Origin: Pseudomonas sp. J452
Lineage (GTDB): Bacteria > Pseudomonadota > Gammaproteobacteria > Pseudomonadales > Pseudomonadaceae
Length of the DNA: 64,000 nt
Direction of reading: 5' to 3'
NCBI RefSeq assembly: GCF_024666525.1
Contig: NZ_CP088294.1
Location: forward strand, 1,364,001-1,428,000
Shown one piece after another: positions 28,383-39,517 of the stretch (the first letter of the stretch is position 1; each line of letters opens with the position of its first letter). The notes beneath the pieces are model-generated. The model was not told the origin of the DNA and did no database searches. It saw only the letters and a program-made list of their open reading frames with translations. The position numbers and the translations under genes were made by a program.

Positions 28383-28748
28383 CCCTGAGGGCGTAATTCA
28401 CCCTTGGGGTTCTTGAGATGCTTAGTAACAATCCCGGAGGATAGGATTGCTCTTTGTTTGGCGTTTTAGATCAAATTTTAGCCATTTAAGGCCGAATTTG
28501 AGACGCACTTTCCCTGACTGGCAGGGATTTCGCACCCCCGCGAGCGGGTCTTTTTAGGCTTAACAAAGCCAGGCTCTAGTGCTTCTTCTGACTTCAACCC
28601 CTTGATAGCAAAGGGCTTGGTGTCATGGGGAAGCTCCCCAACCAAGCACGACACGACCATGCGTGTCGCACCACCTGCGTGTATGATACCTGAGCTCATT
28701 CCTAATTAGCCAAATTCATAGCTATAACCGTGTCGTCCGGGGCTTTTC
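28383..28748. other. Hairpin-rich block between the intron and pyrE; includes the crc/pyrE promoter region
   Basis: No gene is supported. At least six inverted repeats lie within 28511-28668: TCCCTGACTGGCAGGGA (28511-28527), CCCGCGAGCGGG plus T-run (28537-28556), GGCTTAACAAAGCC (28557-28570), AACCCCTTG...CAAAGGGCTT (28596-28618), TGGGGAAGCTCCCCA (28626-28640) and CGACACG...CGTGTCG (28649-28668). An open frame of 73 codons on the minus strand (28478-28699) lacks a ribosome site and looks accidental. The AT-rich part 28683-28735 probably holds the divergent promoters of pyrE and crc (minus-strand TATCAT near 28686). Confidence 0.5.
28537..28556 (+). terminator. Terminator-like hairpin facing pyrE
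   Basis: CCCGC-GA-GCGGG followed by TCTTTTTA on the plus strand. It would stop transcripts running from the intron's antisense side toward pyrE, so the pyrE promoter should lie downstream of it. Confidence 0.55.
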
Positions 28749-29390
28749 ATGCAGGCGTACCAGCGCGAATTCATCCGTTTTGCCATCGAACGCGGCGTGC
28801 TGCGCTTCGGTGAGTTCACCCTCAAATCCGGGCGCACCAGCCCCTATTTCTTCAATGCCGGCCTGTTCAGCAGCGGTCTGGCCCTGGCCAAGCTGGGGCG
28901 CTTCTATGCCTCGGCGCTGGTCGATAGCGGCATCGACTTCGATGTGCTGTTCGGCCCGGCCTACAAGGGCATTCCGCTGGCGGCCGCGACTGCAGTGGCC
29001 CTGGCCGAGCAGCATGAGCGCGATCTGCCCTGGTGCTTCAACCGCAAGGAGGCCAAGGACCATGGCGAAGGCGGAACCCTGGTCGGCGCACCGCTGACTG
29101 GGCGGGTAATGATTGTCGACGATGTGATCACGGCCGGTACGGCGATCCGCGAAGTGATGCAGATTATCCAGGCCCAGGGCGCTCAGGCCGCTGGCGTGCT
29201 GATTGCGCTGAACCGCCAGGAACGTGGTCAGGGCGAGCTGTCGGCCATCCAGGAAGTCGAGCGCGACTACGGCATGCCGGTGGTCAGCATTGTCTCGCTG
29301 GAGCAGGTACTCGACTATCTGGCGGGGGATGCTGAACTGAAGAAGCACCTGCCCGCCGTAGAGGCTTATCGCGCGCAATACGGAATTTAG
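28749..29390 (+). CDS. pyrE: Orotate phosphoribosyltransferase
   Basis: 213 residues beginning [23 protein letters not shown]. It has the PRPP-binding motif [16 protein letters not shown] (about 118-133), and FKLKSGR-type [16 protein letters not shown] near the N-terminus. It makes OMP from orotate and PRPP in pyrimidine synthesis. It is transcribed away from crc; the two genes are normally close neighbours and are separated here by the intron. Confidence 0.97.
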   Translation: MQAYQREFIRFAIERGVLRFGEFTLKSGRTSPYFFNAGLFSSGLALAKLGRFYASALVDSGIDFDVLFGPAYKGIPLAAATAVALAEQHERDLPWCFNRKEAKDHGEGGTLVGAPLTGRVMIVDDVITAGTAIREVMQIIQAQGAQAAGVLIALNRQERGQGELSAIQEVERDYGMPVVSIVSLEQVLDYLAGDAELKKHLPAVEAYRAQYGI

Positions 29391-29419
29391 CCTCAAAACA
29401 ACTACAACAAGGGTCTGTC

Positions 29420-30004
29420 ATGCTCAAACCCGCGGTGCTGTGCTGGACGTTGTGCTGGGCTCTTTGGTCGTCGCTGGTTGCGGCCACGGAAATGTATCGC
29501 TACGTCGACGAGCGCGGGGTGACCGTGATCGATCGCCTCGGCGTGCCGCCCGAACATGTGGCCAGGGGTTATGAGGTGCTCAACGAGCAGGGGCGGGTGG
29601 TCAAGGTCGTGCCGCCGGCTCCGAGTGCCGAAGAGCGCCAGCGTCTGGCGGAGGAGAAGGCCAAGGCGTCCTCCGATGCCCAGTTGCTGCGCATCTATTC
29701 CGAAGTCGGCGATGTCGATCGCGCCCGTGATCGCAAGCTGGCCGAGCTAGACGGCGCGATCAGTGTGGCGCAGAGCAACTTGCAGTCCCTGCGCACCCAG
29801 CAGGGCAGCCTGCAGGCCAAGGCAGCCGAATTCGAACGGGCGGGTCGTCAGGTTCCCGAGCATCTGCTGGTGCAGATCGAGAACCTGAAGATTGAGCAGG
29901 CCGGCGTGGAGAAGGACATCAGTCGCTACCGGGAAACCCGGCTCAGCGAAGAGGCGGCGTTTGCCGCCGACCGCGCGCGCCTGCTGGAGTTGCGTGGGCG
30001 CTGA
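29420..30004 (+). CDS. DUF4124-type exported protein with coiled coil
   Basis: 194 residues. A signal peptide (MLKPAVLCWTLCWALWSSLVAA-T) is followed by a DUF4124-like segment, TEMYRYVDERGVTVIDRLGVPPEHVARGYEVLN. A long charged helical region (about 70-185, with regular Leu/Glu/Arg heptads) suggests a coiled coil. Periplasmic location is predicted. It begins 29 bases after pyrE and may be cotranscribed. Function unknown. Confidence 0.8.
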   Translation: MLKPAVLCWTLCWALWSSLVAATEMYRYVDERGVTVIDRLGVPPEHVARGYEVLNEQGRVVKVVPPAPSAEERQRLAEEKAKASSDAQLLRIYSEVGDVDRARDRKLAELDGAISVAQSNLQSLRTQQGSLQAKAAEFERAGRQVPEHLLVQIENLKIEQAGVEKDISRYRETRLSEEAAFAADRARLLELRGR

Positions 30005-30043
30005 GGTGATAGGCGGCCGGCAGGTGCCGGCCGCGCTACAGCC

Positions 30044-30186
30044 TCAGAGCCTGTTTACGGTCTCCTGGCTGTCGGCCATCCGGCGTTAAAAGTGGCCTCA
30101 AAATGCTCATTTACAACTCGTAAATTGCGCTTTTTCGGCCACTTTTGCCTTGTCTGGCTCTAATCCAGAAGATCGTAAACAGCCTC

Positions 30187-30189
<3 letters not shown>
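30044..30189 (-). repeat. Dispersed repeat element, copy D (short form, inverted)
   Basis: About 146 bases. Ends: TCAGAGCCTGTTTACGGTCT at the left and, as reverse complement of the right, TTAAGAGGCTGTTTACGATC. Read on the minus strand it shares AGAGCCAGACAAGGC, TTTACGAGTTGTAAATGAGC and ATGGCCGACAGCCAGGAGA with copies A-C. The right end contains the TAA stop of argB. Confidence 0.82.
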
Positions 30190-33722
<3,533 letters not shown>

Positions 33723-33743
33723 TTCATCCTGGAATTAATAGGC

Positions 33744-34199
33744 TCAGTGGCTGCCGGAATGGCCAAAACCACCGGCGCCGCGCTGGCTTTCATCGAACTG
33801 TTCGACCAGTTCAAAGTGCGCCTGCACCACGGGAACCAGCATCAGCTGTGCAATTCGCTCGCCAACGGCGATGGTGAAGGGCGTCTGCCCGCGGTTCCAG
33901 CAAGACACCATCAGTTCGCCCTGGTAGTCGGAGTCGATCAGGCCGACCAGGTTGCCGAGCACGATGCCGTGCTTATGGCCGAGGCCCGAGCGCGGCAGGA
34001 TCAACGCGGCCAGGCCCGGATCGCCGATGTAGATCGACAGGCCGGTGGGGATCAGCAGGGTCTGGCCGGGCTCCAGCACCGTGTCCTGCTTGAGCATGGC
34101 GCGCAGGTCGAGGCCCGCCGAGCCGGGGGTGGCGTATTGCGGCAGGGGGAAGTCACTGCCCAGGCGCGGGTCGAGAATCTTGGCTTGCAAAGCGTGCAT
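33744..34199 (-). CDS. dut: dUTPase
   Basis: 151 residues, trimeric dUTP pyrophosphatase. The motifs are visible: [12 protein letters not shown] (motif 1), [28 protein letters not shown] (motifs 2-3), [10 protein letters not shown] (motif 4) and C-terminal [10 protein letters not shown] (motif 5). It removes dUTP and provides dUMP. It is 29 bases downstream of coaBC on the same strand and 21 bases before algC. Confidence 0.97.
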   Translation of the reverse strand: MHALQAKILDPRLGSDFPLPQYATPGSAGLDLRAMLKQDTVLEPGQTLLIPTGLSIYIGDPGLAALILPRSGLGHKHGIVLGNLVGLIDSDYQGELMVSCWNRGQTPFTIAVGERIAQLMLVPVVQAHFELVEQFDESQRGAGGFGHSGSH

Positions 34200-34228
34200 G
34201 TCAGGCCCTGTGAACGGTCGGAAGTGGG

Positions 34229-35437
34229 TCAGGCGCGGTTGAGGCGCTCGGCAATGAAGGCTACCAGCTGACGGGCGATCTTGCCTTTGCTGGTCTGGGC
34301 AAAACTGCTGGCCTGCAACTCGCGGTCGATGATGGTGATGGCGTTTTCCTCGCTGTTGAAGCCGATCGTGGGGTTGGCCACGTCATTGGCGACGATCAGG
34401 TCGAGGTTCTTGTCCTTCAGCTTGCGCGCCGCGTAGCCGAGCAGGTTCTCGGTTTCGGCGGCAAAGCCCACGCTGAACGGGCGATCGGCACGGCCGGTGA
34501 GGGTGGCGAGGACATCCGGGTTGCGCACCAGTTGCAGGAGCAGGCCATCACCGGTGGTGGGGTCCTTCTTCAGTTTGTGCTGGGCGACCACTTCCGGGCG
34601 GTAGTCGGCGACGGCGGCCGAGGCGATCAGCAGGTCGCAGGGCATGGCGGCTTCGCAGGCGGCGAGCATGTCGCGGGCGCTGACCACGTTGATGCGGGTG
34701 ACCCGGTCCGGGGTGGGTAGGTGCACCGGGCCGGTGATCAGGGTCACCTTGGCGCCGGCCTCCACCGCGGCCTCGGCCAGGGCGAAGCCCATCTTGCCGG
34801 AGCTGTGGTTGGTGATGTAACGCACCGGATCGATGTTTTCCTGGGTCGGTCCGGCGGTGATCAGTACGTGTTTGCCGCTCAGGCTTTGGCGCTGGAAGCA
34901 GTCGGCGGCGCGCTGCGCCAACTCTTCCGCTTCGAGCATGCGGCCGGGGCCGACATCGCCGCAGGCCTGGCTGCCGGCTGCCGGGCCGAACAGACGCAGG
35001 CCGCGGCTTTCCAGCAGTTGCGCATTGGCCTGGGTGGCCGGATCGCGCCACATGGCCTGGTTCATCGCCGGGGCCAGGGCCACAGTGGCGTCGGTGGCCA
35101 ATACCAGGGTGGTCAGCAGGTCGTCGGCCACGCCCTGGGCCAGACGGGCCATCAGGTCGGCGGTGGCTGGGGCGATCAGCACCAGGTCGGCCCACTTGGC
35201 CAGCTCGATATGGCCCATGGCCGCCTCGGCTTCCGGGTCGAGCAGATCGAGATGCACCGGATGGCCGGACAGGGCCTGCAGGGTCAGCGGGGTAATGAAC
35301 TCGCGGCCGCCGCGGGTCATCACCACGCGCACTTCGGCGCCTTGGTCGCGCAGGCGGCGAACCAGTTCGGCACTCTTGTAGGCGGCAATGCCGCCACCGA
35401 CGCCCAGGACGATGCGTTTCCGATACAGCCGCTGCAT
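34229..35437 (-). CDS. coaBC: CoaBC phosphopantothenoylcysteine synthetase/decarboxylase
   Basis: 402 residues, bifunctional. The N-terminal flavoprotein half (CoaC) has [18 protein letters not shown], the active-site segment APAMNQAMW and the substrate clamp [11 protein letters not shown]. The C-terminal half (CoaB) has [30 protein letters not shown] with its catalytic Lys. It converts 4'-phosphopantothenate to 4'-phosphopantetheine via CTP activation. The coaBC-dut-algC-argB gene order is the genus standard. Confidence 0.97.
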   Translation of the reverse strand: MQRLYRKRIVLGVGGGIAAYKSAELVRRLRDQGAEVRVVMTRGGREFITPLTLQALSGHPVHLDLLDPEAEAAMGHIELAKWADLVLIAPATADLMARLAQGVADDLLTTLVLATDATVALAPAMNQAMWRDPATQANAQLLESRGLRLFGPAAGSQACGDVGPGRMLEAEELAQRAADCFQRQSLSGKHVLITAGPTQENIDPVRYITNHSSGKMGFALAEAAVEAGAKVTLITGPVHLPTPDRVTRINVVSARDMLAACEAAMPCDLLIASAAVADYRPEVVAQHKLKKDPTTGDGLLLQLVRNPDVLATLTGRADRPFSVGFAAETENLLGYAARKLKDKNLDLIVANDVANPTIGFNSEENAITIIDRELQASSFAQTSKGKIARQLVAFIAERLNRA

Positions 35438-35574
35438 AGGCCTGCCTTAATAATGTGGTGTGGATAGCAACGCGATGAGAGACGCCTCCCCAGGCCAGTC
35501 ACCGCGCCAAAAAGCCGGGCTAAGATAGCACAGGGCCCGCGCCGGAACAGCGGGCCGCCTGACAGGGAGATGTC

Positions 35575-36249
35575 ATGAGTATTCGCGATTGGCCCGCGGC
35601 GGAGCGCCCGCGGGAGAAGCTGCTGGAGATGGGTGCGGGCGCCCTGAGTGACGCCGAGTTGCTGGCGATCTTCCTGCGTACCGGGGTGGCTGGGCAGAGT
35701 GCGGTAGACCTGGCGCGCCACCTGCTGGGGGATTTCGGCAGCCTGCGCGCGCTGCTCGAGGCCGACCTGCCGTCCTTCAGCCAGCGTCTGGGCCTGGGCC
35801 CGGCCAAGTTCGCCCAGTTGCAGGCGGTGCTGGAGATGGGCCGCCGCCATCTGGCCGAGCGGCTCAAGCGCGATTCCGCCCTGGAAAGCCCGCAGGCGGT
35901 GCGCGACTACCTCAAGGCGCGCCTGCGTCATGAGCCCCATGAAGTGTTCGGTTGCCTGTTCCTCGATGCCAAGCACCGGGTCATCGAGTTCGAGGCGCTG
36001 TTTCACGGCAGCATCGATGGCGCCAGCGTCTACCCGCGGCAAGTGGTCAAGCGCGCCCTGGCGCACAACGCGGCGGCGGCGATCCTGGTGCACAACCACC
36101 CGTCGGGGGTTGCCGAGCCCAGCCAGGCCGATCGCGTGCTGACCGAGCGCCTCAAGGAGGCGCTGGCACTGATCGAAGTGCGCGTGCTCGACCACTTCAT
36201 CGTCGGCGACGGCGAACCGCTGTCCATGGCCGAATTCGGCTGGGTCTAG
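35575..36249 (+). CDS. radC: RadC family JAB-domain protein
   Basis: 224 residues. The N-terminal HhH-like domain (about 5-100) is followed by an MPN/JAMM domain with metal ligands His173, His175 and Asp186 in [16 protein letters not shown]. The historical DNA repair role is disputed; the biochemical role is unknown. It is divergent from coaBC and convergent with the peptide-binding gene, leaving only 3 bases between the two stops. Confidence 0.93.
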   Translation: MSIRDWPAAERPREKLLEMGAGALSDAELLAIFLRTGVAGQSAVDLARHLLGDFGSLRALLEADLPSFSQRLGLGPAKFAQLQAVLEMGRRHLAERLKRDSALESPQAVRDYLKARLRHEPHEVFGCLFLDAKHRVIEFEALFHGSIDGASVYPRQVVKRALAHNAAAAILVHNHPSGVAEPSQADRVLTERLKEALALIEVRVLDHFIVGDGEPLSMAEFGWV

Positions 36250-36252
36250 GCC

Positions 36253-37827
36253 TTACTTGAGCTGCACCTTGGCAAAATCCTGGCGGCCGAACGGATTGAC
36301 CTGATAGCCCTGCACAGTGCTGCGCAACAGGGCGAAGGCAGTCGGATGGGCCAGCGGCAGCCAGAGTGCCTGCTGCTGGATAATCGCCTGGGCCTGCTGG
36401 TACAGGTCGCTGCGCGCTGCTTGCTCGGCGCTGAGCTTGCCGTCGGCGATCAGCTTGTCCAGTTGCGGGTCGCAGAAACGCGCGAAATTCAGTCCGGACT
36501 GCAGCGAGGCGCAGGAAAACTGCGGGGTGAGGAAGTTGTCCGGGTCGCCATTGTCGCCGGCCCAGCCCATGAACAGCAGGTCATGCTCGCCGGCCTTGGC
36601 GCGCTTGATCAGCTCGCCCCATTCGATCACGCGGATCTCGGCGCGGATGCCGACCTTGGCCAGGTCGGCCTGTAGCAGCTGCGCGCCGAGGGCCGGATTG
36701 GGGTTGAGCAGGCTGCCCGATGGGCGGGTCCAGATCGTCGTACTGAAACCGTTGGCCAGCCCGGCCTCGGCCAGCAGCGCCTTGGCTTTGGCCGGGTCGT
36801 GGGCGTAGCCGGGCAGGTCCTTGGCGTAGCTCCAGGTGGTCGGTGGGTAGGGGCCGCTGGCGGCTGTGGCGCTGCCCTCGAACACCGCCTGCAGGTAGCT
36901 GGCCCTGTCGAAGGCCAGGTTGATCGCCTGGCGCACCTGGGGCTTGTCCAGCGGCGGGTGCTGGCTGTTGAGGGCGACGAAGGCAGTCATGAAGGCCGGC
37001 GTCTCGCTGATCCGCAGGCTCGGGGCCTGACGCGCCGCCTGCACATCCAGCGGTTTGGGCGACAGGGCGATCTGGCATTCGTTGCGGCGCAGCTTCTGCA
37101 GGCGCACGTTGGCATCCGGGGTGATGGCGAAGATCAGGCCGTCCACCGCGGGCTTGCCGGCGAAGTAGTCGGGGTTGGCCGTGTAGCGGATGGCCGCATC
37201 CTTCTGGAAACGCTTGAGGATGAACGGGCCGGTGCCCACCGGGGCGCTGTTGAGCTTCTCCGGCGTGCCGGCCTGCAGCAGTTGCGCGGCGTATTCGGCC
37301 GAGTAGATCGAGGCGAAGCCCATGCTCAGGGTGGCGAGGAAGGTGGCGTCCGGGCGATTGAGGGTGAAGCGCACCTGTTGTGCGCCCACGGGCTCGATGC
37401 GCTTGATCAGCGCCGGCAGCTGCATCGACTGGGCATGCGGATAGCCGCCGGGCGCGCTCTTGTGCCAGGGGTGGGCGGGGTCGAGCATGCGCTGGAAGCT
37501 GAACAGCACGTCATCGGCGTTCAGCTCGCGGCTCGGGCTGAACCACTCGGTGCGTTGGAATTTCACCCCGGGGCGCAGCTGGAAGTCCCATACCAGGCCG
37601 TCGTCCGATACCGACCAGCTTTGCGCCAGGCTCGGCTGCAGCTGGCCGCTGGTGGCGTCGAACTCGACCAGGCGGTTCATCAGTACGTCGGCCGAGGCGT
37701 TGGTGGTGGTCAGTGCGTTGTACTGCACCACGTCGAAACCATCCGGGCTGGCCTCGGTGCACACGCTGAGCATGGCGGCCTGGCTCAGCAGTGGGGCGAA
37801 CAGCAGGGGCAGGGCGGCAAGGCGCAT
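36253..37827 (-). CDS. Peptide/nickel-type ABC transporter substrate-binding protein (DppA-like)
   Basis: 524 residues from the ATG at 37827; the first ~17 residues are a signal peptide (MRLAALPLLFAPLLSQA-A). SBP_bac_5 features: LVWDFQLRPGVKFQRTEWF, NADDVLFSFQRMLDPAHP, GTGPFILKRFQKDAAI and QAINLAFDRASYLQAVF. It binds an oligopeptide- or dipeptide-like ligand in the periplasm. No permease or ATPase genes are adjacent, so it is an orphan that must use a system encoded elsewhere. Confidence 0.9.
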   Translation of the reverse strand: MRLAALPLLFAPLLSQAAMLSVCTEASPDGFDVVQYNALTTTNASADVLMNRLVEFDATSGQLQPSLAQSWSVSDDGLVWDFQLRPGVKFQRTEWFSPSRELNADDVLFSFQRMLDPAHPWHKSAPGGYPHAQSMQLPALIKRIEPVGAQQVRFTLNRPDATFLATLSMGFASIYSAEYAAQLLQAGTPEKLNSAPVGTGPFILKRFQKDAAIRYTANPDYFAGKPAVDGLIFAITPDANVRLQKLRRNECQIALSPKPLDVQAARQAPSLRISETPAFMTAFVALNSQHPPLDKPQVRQAINLAFDRASYLQAVFEGSATAASGPYPPTTWSYAKDLPGYAHDPAKAKALLAEAGLANGFSTTIWTRPSGSLLNPNPALGAQLLQADLAKVGIRAEIRVIEWGELIKRAKAGEHDLLFMGWAGDNGDPDNFLTPQFSCASLQSGLNFARFCDPQLDKLIADGKLSAEQAARSDLYQQAQAIIQQQALWLPLAHPTAFALLRSTVQGYQVNPFGRQDFAKVQLK

Positions 37828-37994
37828 GGGTATCTCCAGAGTGGCGACAGGCGGCAAGGGTCTAACCCTAGACCAAGGCGCGGGGCGGGACAATCAGCAG
37901 GTTGCGACGAGTGGTCGCCCGGCCTGCGTCGTCGCAACCCGGCAAAGTAGAGGGTTTGCGCCTTTGCGGCGCAGTTAACAAGGTACAGTTCGCC

Positions 37995-38023
37995 TTGCGA
38001 CTGCTAGGGTGTTCTGGTATAAA
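37995..38023 (+). promoter_or_regulatory. Sigma-70 promoter of rpmB-rpmG
   Basis: TTGCGA (37995-38000), 17-base spacer, TATAAA (38018-38023): a near-consensus housekeeping promoter. Transcription would start near 38030, giving a ~145-base leader. The position suits a highly expressed ribosomal protein operon. Confidence 0.75.
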
Positions 38024-38108
38024 GCAGCGCTCTTTTCTAGGGGCCCGCCTCCTGCGCAAGCAGACAAGCGCGGTAAGACCCCCCGAGAAACGTGGCGCTG
38101 AGCGCCAA

Positions 38109-38162
38109 ATGACTATTAAGTTCAAGCGGCCAACCCATGCCGGGTTGGGCATGTGGTTTTAG
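38109..38162 (+). CDS. Possible 17-residue leader peptide upstream of rpmB
   Basis: ATG to TAG, reading MTIKFKRPTHAGLGMWF. It overlaps a palindrome CCAACCC-ATGCC-GGGTTGG and ends 11 bases before the rpmB start. A ribosome site is weak (GAGCGCC). Its position in the leader would fit translational control, but it could be chance. Confidence 0.25.
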   Translation: MTIKFKRPTHAGLGMWF

Positions 38163-38173
38163 AGGGCTGAGGC

Positions 38174-38410
38174 ATGTCGAGAGTCTGTCAAGTTACTGGT
38201 AAGGGTCCAGTAACCGGGAACAAGGTTTCCCACGCAAACAACAAAACCCGTCGTCGTTTCCTGCCGAACCTGCAGCATCACCGCTTCTGGGTCGAGTCCG
38301 AGAAGCGTTTCGTGCGTCTGCGCGTTTCTGCCAAAGGCATGCGTATCATCGACAAGCGCGGCATTGACGTAATTCTGTCCGAGCTGCGCGCTCGCGGCGA
38401 AAAGGTTTAA
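38174..38410 (+). CDS. rpmB: 50S ribosomal protein L28
   Basis: 78 residues: [34 protein letters not shown] is the L28 signature (split over 1-34). A GAGG ribosome site precedes it. It is followed at 10 bases by rpmG, the standard operon. Confidence 0.98.
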   Translation: MSRVCQVTGKGPVTGNKVSHANNKTRRRFLPNLQHHRFWVESEKRFVRLRVSAKGMRIIDKRGIDVILSELRARGEKV

Positions 38411-38420
38411 GGAGCAAGTC

Positions 38421-38576
38421 ATGCGTGAACTGATCCGTTTGGTGTCCAGCGCCGGTACCGGCCACTTCTACACCACAGACAAGAACAAGCGCACCACCCC
38501 GGATAAGATCGAAATGAAAAAATTCGATCCGACCATCCGTAAGCACGTGATGTACAAGGAAGCCAAGATCAAGTAA
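38421..38576 (+). CDS. rpmG: 50S ribosomal protein L33
   Basis: 51 residues, [19 protein letters not shown]...[19 protein letters not shown], the complete L33 family sequence of the Cys-free type. AAGGAG precedes the ATG at 38421. A strong terminator follows 22 bases after the stop. Confidence 0.98.
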   Translation: MRELIRLVSSAGTGHFYTTDKNKRTTPDKIEMKKFDPTIRKHVMYKEAKIK

Positions 38577-38598
38577 TTGATCCGGCTCCCGCGAAAAG

Positions 38599-38629
38599 AA
38601 CCCGCCTTAATCGGCGGGTTTTTTTTTGC
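38599..38629 (+). terminator. rpmBG intrinsic terminator
   Basis: AACCCGCC-TTAAT-CGGCGGGTT followed by eight or more T residues. A classical strong terminator. Confidence 0.92.
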
Positions 38630-38648
38630 CCGGAGAAAAGCCCAGGCG

Positions 38649-38673
38649 AAAAAAAGCCCGCGGGACGCGGGCG
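38649..38673 (-). terminator. Intrinsic terminator for the minus-strand cupin gene
   Basis: On the minus strand GCCCGCG-TCC-CGCGGGC is followed by a run of eight T residues (38649-38656). It faces the cupin gene, with repeat copy C lying between that gene and this terminator. Confidence 0.8.
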
Positions 38674-38707
38674 CAAGTTGCACAGGGTAAAACGGTGGGG
38701 CTGGCTT

Positions 38708-38934
38708 CAGAACCTGTTTTGGATCTTTTGAGCTAGAGCCAGGCAAGGCGGAATTGGGCGAGGACGCGGAGTTTACGAAGTGTAAATGAGCAGTACTCGT
38801 TTCACTCGCCCTTCGGGCCGCGCTAAAGCGCGTTAGCCGCAGGCGGCTTTCCGAGCCCGATTGACCAGCCTGCGGCTGTTACTGCGCTGCAACGCAGCAT
38901 GGCCGACGATCAAGAGATCCTAAGCAGGTTCTCA
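38708..38934 (+). repeat. Dispersed repeat element, copy C (longest)
   Basis: About 227 bases with the family ends (left CAGAACCTGTTTTGGATCTT, right ending GCAGGTTCTCA). It has AGAGCCAGGCAAGGC, TTTACGAAGTGTAAATGAGC and CATGGCCGACGATCAAGAG. The interior forms GC-rich hairpins (GCCCTTCGGGC, TAAAGCGCGTTA). The right-arm segment CCAGCCTGCGGCTGTTACTG is the near reverse complement of the left-arm insert in copy B. The right end supplies the cupin gene's TGA. Confidence 0.85.
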
Positions 38935-39306
38935 GGCCTTTTGCTCGAACATCACATAGACCTTGCGGCACGGCTCCAGCACTTCCCAGGTGCCGGAGAA
39001 GCCGGCCGGGATGACGAAACGGTCGCCGGCGCGTACGGTCTTGGCGGTGCCGTGCTGGTCGCGCAGCACCGAGACGCCCTGGAGGATCTCGCAGTATTCG
39101 TGTTCGCTGTAGTTGACCGTCCAGTGGCCGACCGCGCCTTCCCAGATGCCGGCGTGGAACTGGCTGCAGGGGCTGCTGTAATGGTTGCGCACGCTTTGCT
39201 CGGGATCGCCCTTGAGAATCTTCTCGGCGGCGGGGCGGTAGTGCTCGGGCGCGGTGGTGGCGCTGGCGAAGTCGATGATCTGCTCGGTGTTCACGGGCGT
39301 GTCCAT
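38932..39306 (-). CDS. Cupin-domain protein
   Basis: 124 residues, single cupin barrel of the Cupin_3/EutQ-like group: GHWTVNYSEHEYCEILQGVSVLRD, then AGDRFVIPAGFSGTWEVLEPCRKVYV. His and Glu residues at the usual metal positions are partly present. It is divergent from the aldehyde dehydrogenase kauB and may belong to polyamine metabolism by position only. The stop codon is in repeat copy C. Confidence 0.82.
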   Translation of the reverse strand: MDTPVNTEQIIDFASATTAPEHYRPAAEKILKGDPEQSVRNHYSSPCSQFHAGIWEGAVGHWTVNYSEHEYCEILQGVSVLRDQHGTAKTVRAGDRFVIPAGFSGTWEVLEPCRKVYVMFEQKA

Positions 39307-39387
39307 GTGTTGTGGGTTGTGGAATGAGCGATTGATCGCAGTCTATGTTTGATAAAACGAACATTGCAAGGCGCCTGGCGCCTTTCT

Positions 39388-39404
39388 GTCAAAAATATTG
39401 AAAA
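39388..39404. promoter_or_regulatory. AT-rich motif upstream of kauB, also present before the FAD oxidase
   Basis: GTCAAAAATATTGAAAA here compares with GTCAAATTTTAACAA (minus strand, 45760-45746) before the FAD oxidase gene. Both genes belong to polyamine catabolism, whose repressor gene pauR is in this window. A shared operator is a guess from two sites. Confidence 0.25.
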
Positions 39405-39517
39405 GGTACAGGGCTCTGGTTTAGTGTTACGGGCACGAAGGCCGGCAATCGGCCTGGCAGAATAATTGACAGTGCGTGTTGTCGATTTGCGACACGCTTC
39501 CACCGAGGATGCACCCC

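Noticed and set aside
27829..28431. 200-codon open frame on the minus strand upstream of the maturase
   Set aside because: It lies in the intron's structured domain I region; composition and absence of family match indicate ribozyme RNA, not protein.
28596..28618. Possible tRNA-type or integrase attachment site
   Set aside because: It resembles recombination cores but no integrase gene or duplicated site is present in the window.
28478..28699. 73-codon open frame on the minus strand near pyrE
   Set aside because: No ribosome site and it runs through six hairpins; no recognised similarity.
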